Origin: Chiridota heheva
Taxonomy: Eukaryota; Echinodermata; Holothuroidea; Apodida; Chiridotidae
DNA: 64,000 nt
Reading direction: 5' to 3'
NCBI GenBank assembly: GCA_020152595.1
Contig: JAIGNY010001689.1
Location: 124,001-188,000, forward strand
A program made the translations under genes and the position numbers. Positions within the stretch are counted from its first letter, which is position 1; every line of letters starts with the position of its first letter. Positions 1 to 12,100 of the stretch are shown here, piece by piece. Below the pieces are notes generated by a model, which saw nothing but the letters and a program-made list of their open reading frames with translations, searched no databases and was not told the origin of the DNA.

Positions 1-192
1 ACTTGTCTGGCGGATTGGAATTTAGGGGGTTCCTTGGAGAGGCTACTAGAGCCACGCCCGTGCTCAATGATGTTGGGAATGTTCTCTGTGATGCCGTTTT
101 GTACCACAGAGGCGATGGATCTAGAAGCGATGACCATCTTGTCATCCTTTGGGATCCCAAGGATGGCTATCAGTGTGGGACACAGTTCTTGC
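1..192 (-). CDS. ARFGEF3: ARFGEF3 exon 9, runs to the window edge
   Basis: The acceptor ttgatcttacag sits just right of 192, and the frame is open to base 1 for about 64 codons. The peptide begins QELCPTLIAILGIPKDDK and has EHGRGSSSL, matching LCPALIVILG and DHGRGSG of BIG3. The first two window bases read as a possible GT donor on this strand, so the exon may end at base 3. Confidence 0.85.
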
Positions 193-3100
193 CTGTAAGA
201 TCAATAGATAGGTATTCAAGCATTGAATGAAAGTTTCCGTGAATTTTCATTTTATGCTAGAGGGCTACTTAAGAAACAAATCGGTGTAAAAATCATGTTG
301 ATAAGTTCAGTTCTGGAGTTATTACATATCAAAGATTTCACCAGTGTAGAAAAGTGACCTCACAGTGTGCATTGTTATAACATAATTGCAGATCCAAGAC
401 AATTGTTATGCATTTCTTTGAATATTAATTTCCTCTTTTTAAATTATTGAAAACATCTTTCATTTCATACTTTGTTCGTCTGCTCCTGTACCTTACATTA
501 TAAATCAAAGGAAAATAATTTTATTTTTTATAGAAATACATTAGAAATTGTTGATACTACAATTATCAATGTACACTACAGAAGTAAATTCTCTCAAAAG
601 TTCATGATATTTTTTAATGGAAATGGTATTACCAACATGGTGTACATAACACCTACAATAGTTTCAGCTGGGAAAACATCACAATCAATTTCAATACATT
701 ACTGCATAAAAAGGTATATGCATTTTGAGTACGATTGTGAAATAAGACTTTAATCGACTGAAGTATTATTATTATTAATATTTCTTCAGTAAAATATGTT
801 TTTCTCAGCTTCCAGATTGAGTTGCCACTTTCCTGTGTGCGTTAAAATGTAAAAATTGTATCAGTTTCATTTTAGGTAGATGTTGTATGCTGACTGATAT
901 GAATTTATTCCATAAAAAGTTATATATGTAAAACAATTCCTTCTTTTCAAATGAATGGATGCTGCTCCAGCATAGAGAAAAAGTTTGCAAGACAAATACT
1001 TGTGACTTTCATCAACTTAATTCATAACTTGAATAAAAAACTCATGGTAACAAATCAATTCTTATAAGAAATATTTTCTGATACAAACAATAAAGCAGGC
1101 AACAAAAAGTAATTTAAATGGTTTGTTTTTCCACTGACCAGACACATTTTTGGAAGTCTTGATTCTTGCCGAAGTCTGGCGACACATGAGCAAAGATGGT
1201 GTGAATGCTCTCAAGTTCCAGGGTGAGGAGATGGTTCTCCTGCCCAGACGATCTACCCAATAACGATGAGCCTCTGTGAAAAGAAAACACAAGCAGCGTA
1301 AAACATAGCACCTTCTACACAAAAAAGCTTCAAAACAAAAAGATCGGAGCTTCTGTTTTTTCCGAAAACAACAAAACTGAATGAAATTTATATTTTGTGA
1401 AACAATTGTAAAATATGTTTCTAATTCACCTTTGACTGAATTACTTTGCATTTAGTCCTGAATAATAGAACTACAATCTATGAATCTGTTGGTAGCTCAA
1501 GATCTACAAAATGGCATGTTTTATATGAACTCTCAGCCTAAAATTCAGGCATTGTTTTTTTGTAAATTTGTGTATTTACACTTGAAAGTAATGGCATATT
1601 AGGCTTGGCAGTCACCTTTCCCTGCCTGTACACCTCATATGCCTGCATGCAGTAAAATATAAGTAAATAAACTACTCTCAGGGAGCATACAATCAATTTG
1701 TCTTACCTGTGGGTCTCAGAAACTTTCTTACAAAGAATGTTCAATATTTCAGTAAGATCCTTCAAATTTTCTTTGCCTGGGGGGGAAAAAAACCAGTTGA
1801 AAGAACATATGTAATGACAGTCTAATACCCTCTAATGAAACTATGTCAAACCGAATTTAGCCAAACATGATTACTTCAGTGCTTTGACCAATCAACTGCT
1901 AGGGGGAATTTTTCCTTTGTTACCCAACCAATCAGCTGCAGTTGCTGTAAGGAAAGTTGTAAGCAACAATGCATGTAAGTAATACCTTCATGACACACAT
2001 ATGATTAGCTGTTGAAAGCATTTTCTCAAACGCTTGACCCAATACCGTGTGTGAATTATGCAGATGGCCAAGAATTCCCTAGTATTCAATAAGATTTTCC
2101 CAATATAGATTGACCTCTCTGAGTTAGTTGATTGATAACTTTTTCAACCAACCACAAGAATTGCCTAGCAACAAAATATGCATAAGTGCTCATGCATTAA
2201 TGCACTATACTGCACATAACAAATTTCTGCACATGCCTATCAGCCCGCTACAAGATTTGCAAATCCGATTCCAATTACCCAAAACATTTAGCAAACGGAA
2301 TTTTGTTTATTCCTTTTGCTAAAAATCTAAAGATCCAGAGAAGTGCCATAAATGGATCAAAACTTGACATCTAAACATCAATGCATTGGCTACGCATGGT
2401 TGTAGATTTAGGGTTTATTTACGCCACCTAGTACCCGCGTTGCTACAGTGGGCGTGGCCTATTTCCCTACTTAAAGAGGTCAACTGCTCCATTTTGGACA
2501 CATGAAATTCGGCCACGTCACATTCTTAAGTGTTCCAGAAATTGGAGATTCGGATTTGAAAAAGTATACAAATGCAAGATAGCTACATGGCATATGTGTA
2601 AAACTACAACTCAATTTGAATAAGTGAGACATTAACAGTAACTTACCTTTGTTACTTGTTGGAGATGTCTCTATATACTGCTGAGGCTGTAAAAGAGAGA
2701 AAGAGGTTATTCAACAAGATTTAACATGTGCTACTTTTACAAACCAGACCCTACCTCAATCTGACATCTTCTGTTAAAATTCCTCCTTAGATGCCCTTGA
2801 CTTTCAATGTCTTTATAGTGAATGGACCAAACAAATGTGTCACACATTCTTTCTGATACTATTATAGCATTGACAAACTCTTTGAAAATATGCTTCCCCA
2901 CTTAAGTATCCTAAAACTATCATGAATGGATATCAACAGTCTCCTCACTGCATTAATCCCACATCCAAAAGTTTCTCCTAATTTCCTTTTGTATTTATCC
3001 GATAACTTTTCTTCCTGCTCCACACATATTCCACTTTACCATGTATCAACACCACACATGCACACAACACTACCTATTCACACAACACAACACATTTACA

Positions 3101-6100
3101 TATCACCACACATTCACAGAATACATTCACCTAACACCAAACATTTACACAACACCAAACTTTCACAACAACACCAAACATTCACACAACACCAAACATT
3201 CACACAACACCCAACGTTCACACAACACCACACTTTTACAGAACACTACACATTCACACAATGCCATATTCACACAATACAACACATTCACACACCACAC
3301 ATTCACACCACACCACACATTAACACACCACACATTCACAAGGCCATATTCACACAATACAACACATTCACACAACACCACATTCACACACCACACATTC
3401 ACACAACACCACACATTGACACAACACCACACATCACACAACACCACACATTCACACCACACCATATATTCACACATCACACATTCACAGAACATTACAC
3501 ATTCACACCACACATTTACCCAACACCACAAATTCACACCACACATTACACCACACATTTACACAACACCACATTCACACCTCACAATTACACAACACAC
3601 TTTCACACAACATCACACATTCACACAACATCACACATTCACACAACAACATCACACAACAACACCACACATTCACACAACACCACATGTTCAATAAATA
3701 GCCCTTTGTTGGAAAACCTTATACAGTATATTATCCAAATCTGGTTTTGGAGAATGCAATATGCAAGCATATGAGGTGTACAGCATTTACCATCTCAGAT
3801 TAAAATAGTCTCATTCTGATTCTATTAAAATAGGTGCCAATTTCCTCCTTCCAGCAAATCTTGGAAGTGTGAGGGCTCCATATTTCTCAGTGAACCTGGT
3901 CTCTCTGTCATTCAAGGCTCTCTCATAACACACAAGCAATGATGGATTCACACACAAACACACACATATGAAAAAACATTCAATATTTCCCTTTTTTTCA
4001 ATTTACACTTGGTTTTTTCAATTTTCCAAAGTCTTTTAAGAAAGAATGGTGGCTGACTGGCAACAGATCAAATCTGTATTGTAAAGGTACTGAATTTGAA
4101 TCCCAGCATGAGACTTAAACTGTGTCCTTGAGAAAGAGACTTTTATTCCACTTGTTTTAGTCAACTCGCTGTAAGAGTACCAGCATCACCGGGAGTTAAC
4201 CTGAGATGGACTGGTGTTCCAACCCAGGAGAACCATTGACTCTCATCTACTTGCACCACAAACACCAGGGATAGGCACCTGCCTTATGAAGGTATGAGCC
4301 ATCAGGTTTCAGAGGACTTAAGTAATAAGTCTTTTACATGATAAAGTTTGTAATGTTATAGAGGTAAGGGAATACAACATCTGAAATCAATAATAATATA
4401 AAAAAAATTATATTCAACCATTTAATGTTTTGATTCCTGCTTTTTTATTTATTGTTTAATCAAGTTCTAAAAATCTGATTTCAGAAAAAATAACACTTTC
4501 CATGTAAGAGATATTAAACATGAGCTTTAATATGGACTTCCATGAAAAACTTAACACGTATAATATCACCATTTTGCAGATTGTCTTGAATAACACAACT
4601 TCACACTTCAATAAGTGTGCAAATTTTCAAATATTCTGCAAATTCTTAAAATTTCATTTCTTTTCAAGCAAACAAGCAAAGTTTTTGTTTATGTATACAC
4701 AGATATATAGATATGGTACAAAGTGGACTAATTATCAGAATTTAGCTAAACTTGACATACATACACGGTTTGTATTTCAGAATGCTATCCTGTATTCACA
4801 CAACATGAGTACAGCTTTCATTGCTTGAAACTATATATCACAAAAAACGACAAGAAAATGCAAGGCTGAGAATCAGGCAGTGTTAAAAAGTTCAACGAGA
4901 AAAAAAAGAAGTTTACACCATTGAAAGTCAAAGATTTTGTTTCTAAGCAAACACATTAAGAGAAGGCATTTTTAAATGCAGCAGTGGTAATAGCACTAGG
5001 GCCTTCTGCTGAACAAATGAACTGGATAAAAGAGGGTATTACTGAAATACTCGTTCTACTTATTTTTCAAAATAAAATAAATGGATAGGAAAACAAAACA
5101 AATTTTACATAAAAAGTTACAAAAAGGATAGAGGACATGACAGTTTAAATAACATCTACTGTAGCTGAAATATTTACAATGGTAACTAGGCAATTAGAAA
5201 AAGTGTACATAAAATTAATTAATAAAAGAAAGTGAAGAATACAATTCTGCAAAGAAAAAAAGATTTCTGATATGAAATGTTTACATGTAGCTTATTGCTG
5301 GACAAACTATCATCAAAATAGCATATTAGACGAATGGCGCTACCGCTTGGGTACATATCTTAACAGGCTGTCAATGCAGGGAAAATTAGAGAGGGGTGGG
5401 GTTGCATTTGTTCAGAAATAAGATTTGCAAGGCAAAATAGTCAAAAGTACTCTCATTGTCTTCCCGGCTGCACCTAATTTCTCATTTGTTTCGTTGTCAT
5501 TCTAAAGTTGTAAAGATATCAGTCATTTATTTCAACAGAGCATCAGACCTTCTTTTTCTGTACAATTGATCTGTTCCTAAAATCAGAAATAGCTATGCTT
5601 AAAACCAGGAACACTCCGACAAGCCCTGAAGTGGAGCAAGGCCGGTGAAAAAAAAGTTATCCGTTTCTTATTTCTCAAACCACAAAACTGTGATCTGTTC
5701 AACACTCCATACAAGTCTTGGATCAGCCTTTGTGACATCACATTTTACTCTACGAGGTCACTTTTTTAACACACTCGCACAATCTTTGAAATGCAGTAAC
5801 TCCTGAATTAAAAAGATATCAACGTGATTTTTAAACCAGATTATTTCTGTAATAGTCCTATATAATAGTATATCCAAACTTGACGAGATTTGCTTCAGTA
5901 TAAGTTTCATGGGAGTATAAGTTTCATGGAGAACTATTTTACTAAGGACCCACACCAAAATTTAAGTGATTTGGTGAGGGTATCTAGCAACTCTTCATTT
6001 TAGCCTAAAAAAAAGGCCAAAACCTCTGGCCCTATATTGAAAGTACCCTCATCCAAGAGATATTAGATAGCGATAGTACTTTTTGGAAAACATCACAAAA

Positions 6101-9100
6101 ACTGATACAAAAGGAACCCTGAACATGGCTCTTTCATCATAGGCTTCAATAGGGCAAATAATTAGTTCCATGCTACTTGTACTGATTACTACTATTGGTT
6201 TACATGCCTATGCTTACACAACAAATGGCTTTATTCTGCGAAATATTTCACCCATATTTCATGCACCTTAATTTTACATAAATTTGACTGCAGGAATATC
6301 TTTCCAAGGTGTTCATACAAATTTACAACACTGAAAAATGCAAACTATACTGAAGCTTACATCTAAGCACACAGTACATCCAGTCAACATCTTGTAGTCG
6401 TAGTGGGATTCTTGATTTCAACTTCTTCCAGTGGATCCCAATTTCTTGTATAGAGGGATTTCAACACGTGACACTTAACTCATCTGGAAGCCATTTTGTC
6501 AGGAAAGCGTTCGTTGCGTTTCACATGTCTTCACACAGCTGTCACATCACACGTACAACAAACATACTGCTTGCTAACCTAGCAGTACCAGTTCAGCAAA
6601 TTCTATTATTTTTGTTCGCGGTGGCGATTTTACTTCATATTTTCTGAAGTTTTATATTTTCACCGGGTATATGAAGAATAACTTAAACATTAACACCAGC
6701 TGATTGTTCGTTATACTCAGAAAAAGCTTACATACCAGATATAAAGTGCTCGCTGCAATTCCTAGTGTGAACCATAGGTTGAAGCCGTCGCGTCATTCAG
6801 CAGAAACCTACTTCGAACGTCAATCAAAATCAGATGGAAATCGAGAAAATGTCTTTCTATTCTCCCGCAGACATCTATTACTGCAACCAATGGCACAGCA
6901 AGATTCCAGCATAATTATCTTACAAAAATAATCATATAAAACAAATGCAAACGTATGTAAGTCTAATTAAGGTGTACAGCAGATGACAGTGGTTTTGACC
7001 AACAAAATGTTGTATTAACAGCAAAATTCATATTGAATTTGTACTTCAGTGGAGAGACAAACCCTTCCAACATTTCTTAATAGGATGCACTTTTGTGAAG
7101 TCTTTTTCAGATTGCTATAAATTCATGAAAGCAAACTGTCTTGAAGAAACTTTTTGGGAGAAAATTTTCAGTATGGCAAGTTGATTAACCAGAAAAAGAA
7201 AATAATAGACACCAAATTGTGAATAACCACCCAAAATCTGATCTCAATCAGTAATTAAGCAGTCAACACAATCAGAGGTTTGCTTAAATTGCCTAAAATT
7301 GACTGGTATACATTCTACTTTGAAGGGACACACTCAAATCCTTTTTTAAACTGTTCCTGTTTCTCTGTTTCTAAATGAAAATTAAATGCACTAGTTTTAC
7401 TGGTTGCTTTAATCAATATAATAAATACATTAACATCATAGGATTCTGTTTTACATGCTTGATGTTTTGATGTCCAAAAATTTCAACAAATTGCACAAAA
7501 TTTTTCAGAAATGATTGATATTATACATTTCTAGTTTTATTTCTCTGCAATTTAATTGGAGGAGAAGAAATTCATTCTTGTTTGTCTTGTACATTACCTC
7601 GTAACAAATGGACGTTGTGAATTTGAATAAATACTGAGATATTTTACTTATTCATAGGGAAGTTACTTTACTAACTTAAATTCAGTGGTTAATTCTGCTT
7701 TAGATTTTTCAGCATAAATGAAACATTGAATCTCCTCCTTTCTCTAATATATGAAAAATGTGCATGAACAGGTTTCATGTACAAACTTACACTTGGGTCC
7801 CTTTGCTGAGAGATAATAGGCATTGTGGTCCCCAGCAGATTCTCAGACACAAAGATGACGAAGCCCTACTTTCCATAAGGCCTAAAAATATAATTTGTTT
7901 GCCCTTTCTTGTGGAAAATGTAAGGGAGGGGCGGGCAGAAAATGTAAGGGAGGGTGGGCAGAAAATGTAAGGGAGGGGCAGGCAGAAAATGTAAGGAGGG
8001 GCAGGCAGAAAATGTGAGTGAGGGGCAGGCAGAAAATGTAAGGGAGAGGCAGGCAAAAAATGTAAGGGAGGGGCGGGCAGAAAATAAAAGGGAGGGGCGG
8101 GCGGTAAAGTTTTTTTTTTGGCTTTCTCAGGTTTACATATCAAGAATATTAATAATTTCACTTCATTTTCAGATTGTTGGTTCCTTTTATTTTGCTCAGT
8201 TTTTATATCACACTCTTAAATTTTGTGTTTTGGGAATTTCTTTTCCTTGCCTGACACACTACGTACAAACAGGGAGGACAACTTTGTATTCTCAAGCTCT
8301 TGTGGGCGATGAGTTTCATTTTCTCCGCAGTAACAGCAGTAGTCAACAGACAAAAGTGGTTGCTACACCATTTTGTAGGGATTTTTACAAAGGGTAGGGA
8401 TTTTTGAAATTAAAAAAAAATGCTGCCGTTATTTTTTGGCGAGTTAGGGGTGGTAGAGGAGCGCAAACAAACAACTTTTTTTTAGGCCTTGTCACTAGGC
8501 AAAGGGACTGAAGAGAAGGCTCTGTGTTGTCCTGGAATTCTTCATTTACATAAATAACTAAACCTTCTCTCACACAATACAAATATGATTTTTCAATTTG
8601 TATTAATGTAACACAATCTCAATTTCTCACACTTGAGAGTTTAATATAGTACATACAATGCTGTTTTAACTGCTATACATATACAAAATCTTCCCTTTCA
8701 GCAAATTCATTTGTTATATATGCAGAGAATTTATCAGAAATAAAATGCAAGTAGCAACTAAAATTCTTTGTATCTGCTTTCAAAGAAATGTGGTTAATTT
8801 TGGTTCTACATCAGTGACACTAGCAAGAAATAGAGGGGGGGGGGGGGGGGAGCATATGCAGCAAACACACAAAGCTAACCCCAACTTCACCCTCATAAAA
8901 AAATTTATATAATTAAAGCCGAGAAATTAATTTCTGCCATTCTCCCAAGAAGGAAAGGCTGGCAACTCTACGCACTCACAGACCCTTTAAAAGAAAAGTC
9001 TGAAAAACTTGAAAAGCGTTAAGGTTTTACGAAAAAGATGTCATGATTTGAGCTTACAGTTAGAAACACAAAGCACATCAAGTGCACGAGGATGATTTGA

Positions 9101-12100
9101 TATGACTCACTAAACAAGAAGCATGCAAGGGATAACACTAAAACTACATGCACAACGAGCAGCGATGGCCATTACCTCAATGTTGTGACTGCTCTGGGCC
9201 AGGTCAGTGACTATTTGTAATATGGTCACCTGACATGCTTTGCGGACTTCACCCTTACTTACGGAGTAGATTGCCATGCAAAACTGAGGAAACATAAATT
9301 GTGTAATCAGATAATAGGTTATTTATATTTCTTACTAAAATTCTGGTGATGAATTCTGTTAAATGCTAGCATCAAGAATTATAAGTCAACGTCTTCAATC
9401 ACGTTGGTGTGGGTGAATAAAAACTTACAAAGCGATTATTATGCAGATTTTCGCTCACAAATCAAAATCATTTCTACTTCACCTGTTACATAAGTGGTAC
9501 ACCTGAAAGTTGAAAGGAATTTTCCTCGTTTTAGATACAAAAAATCAAGAATATATGATTACAAATCTTGTCTTATAAATTTTCTTCATGGTATCAAAAG
9601 TATATTTGATATTCATATGTAATAGACAAATAATACAAATATACCCTATCTTCAATACCTCACCAATTCTATTTTCCAACTCCTACCAGCCCTCCCACCT
9701 TCCTTCATTTCTCCCTTACTACTTTCTCTCCACTACTACACTCTTTTTAACTCATTCCTAATTTGTTGTTGGTCTTCGTCCTCACCTACCCCATACTCCC
9801 TCCCTCCATTTTTATCACTCACCCACCCTCCATCTATTCCCCACATCACAGGCATGCTTATGCCAAATCAGTGTCTTGTTGTTAGATCTAGGCATACTCA
9901 GTGGCCCACTTCGTATGCACCTGAAGTTAGTGCACCCAAATATTTCTCCAATAGACAAAAGATAACATCAAGTTCATGATTTCACCTATTAATTTAAAAT
10001 GAATATTTTTTTTCAAATTCCTTCTTCTCATATTTTCGATCAAGCCATTTTACACTTAACTGGTACAGCTGCTAAAAGTTACAAATGTTTATCATTGGTG
10101 CATGGACTTTGGGGTATTCACCGATTTGCCAAAAAATAAAAAATTACTTTGAAGGAATCAAGTCAATGGTGCCGAGGTCTCTACTGTTCAATCAAAACCA
10201 GGTATGATGTCACAGATGGGCTGAGAGGCCAGAGGCAATAGCCGGGCCCTCTGCCCTTCTGTGGACGTCATACCTGATTTTGAATGAGCAGTAGAGACCA
10301 AGGCACCCTCAACTTGATTCCGATTCATAAATACCAATCAAATTCAAACAAAAAGAAAAGAAACTATTTAATTTTAAATAGCATGTTGAACATCTAAAGT
10401 CTCCTCACATACATAAATTTGTTAAGTCGAAATTAAAAAGACAAACATCTTCACTGTACAATTCCGCTGTTGAAAATCATATTGAGGATAATTAAGCAAT
10501 TGTTTCAGAATTCAATTTTGAATCATATGCATTCAACTCGATGAATTAAATTTTACTGTGACACAATCAAACACTTGAAAACATTTAAGTTGGGGAAAAT
10601 TCACATAACAAAATAAGTCTTGAGCTGAGAGACTCGTCGTCTGTAAAACTTATAAGGTTTTTGACTGTTTGACCCACTGACATGACCTAGTACCTGCTGT
10701 GTCACACAAATTAATCATCACAACAAACATTTCTCCGTTTCTCGAGCAACTGGACTTTTAAAATGTTGTTAGTGCAAAAAGTGAAAGTTTTACAACATGA
10801 ACCAGGATATCATTTCACTTTTGAAAGTACATATTAACATTGCCGGAGAAATGACAGTTTGAAAACATAGCACCCATAAGTTACAGAATCACCGTTTTCG
10901 CTATTCACATTGTTTTGGGTGTTTTGAGCAACGTTACTAGCGTTAGGCCCAGCGTTAGTTAGACTTACCAAGGCTTAGGCATGTTCTGCATTGAAGTTGA
11001 ACTGTCCAAGTAATGTTGAAAGTTGAACATGATGCTGTTAAAACTGGTGATTTTTGTGTCTGCTGTTTATTATCAGGTATTGGAATTGCCATTAATACAG
11101 GTAGGCCGTAGTGATGCACTTAAAGTACTAAACATGCTTAGTGTACTAAACATGCATACAAGAAGTTATACTAAGTGGCATTGTGAGATATGTGATTTGA
11201 ATGTAATTCCATTAACTTACATGTACAGTGGTCAGACAGACAGAGGACAGTGGTCAGACAGAGGACAGTGGTCAGACAGAGGACAGTGGTCAGACAGACA
11301 GAGGACAGTGGTCAGACAGACAGAGGACAGTGGTCAGACAGACAGAGGACAGTGGTCAGACAGACAGAAGACAGTGGTCAGACAGACAGAGGACAGGGAT
11401 CAGACAGATCGAGGACAGTGGTCAGACAGACAGAAGACAGTGGTCAGACAGACAGAGGACAGTGGTCAGACAGATAGGCAGTGGTCAGACAGACAGAGGA
11501 CAATGGTCAGACAGACAGAGGACAGACAGACGAGTGGTCAGACATAGAACAGTGGTCAGACAGACGACAGTGGTCAGACAAATGACAGTGGTCAAACAGA
11601 CAACAGTGGTCAGACAGACAGAGGGACAGTGGTTAGACAAACAGAGGACAGTGTTCAGACAGACAGAGGACAGTGGTCAGACAGACAGAGGACAGTGGTC
11701 AGACAGACAGAGGACAGTGGTCAGACAGACAGAAGACAGTGGTCAGACAGACAGAGGACAGTGGTCAGACAGACAGAAGACAGTAGTCAGACAGACAGAG
11801 GACAGTGGTCAGACAGACAGAGGACAATGGTCAGACAGACAGAGGACAGAGGATAGTGGTCAGACAGAGTGGTCAGACAGACGACAGTGGTCAGACAAAT
11901 GACAGTGGTCAAACAGACGACAGTGGTCAGACAGACAGAGGACAATAGTGATTTTGTGTTAATCTTTATGTCCCAACATTTAGTTTTGAGGATGGGAGCT
12001 ATATCTCGATACTTCATTCGAACATAGGCAAATAATGCTAATCAACCAACCAGAAGCAAGGAGTTTGAAATTTATGAATTGTCTTTGATGATCTATCTGG

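Larger units (their letters stand above)
2687..9175 (-). other. ARFGEF3 intron 5 (6.5 kb)
   Basis: This is the largest intron seen in the gene. It holds the minisatellite at 3050-3688, a SINE copy at 4044-4322, the G-rich tandem repeat at 7914-8106 and a G16 run at 8835-8850. Around 5895-5930 a 17-bp phrase (tataagtttcatggnag) is directly duplicated. Elsewhere (4.4-7.9 kb) it is AT-rich sequence without a supported gene. Confidence 0.6.

Noticed and set aside
3-230. 75-codon plus ORF at the window start
   Set aside because: It is antisense to ARFGEF3 exon 9, whose minus frame matches the gene and has a proper acceptor.
2926-3774. 282-codon and overlapping ORFs rich in His/Thr
   Set aside because: They arise from a stop-free minisatellite; several frames and the opposite strand are open at once.
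11023-11902. ORFs of 174 and 224 codons with Gln/Thr/Asp/Arg repeats
   Set aside because: All plus frames are open because of the 22-bp repeat; no start context or splice sites support a gene.
7914-11946. Tandem repeats as possible CRISPR arrays
   Set aside because: Units are contiguous with no unique spacers, and the genome is animal.
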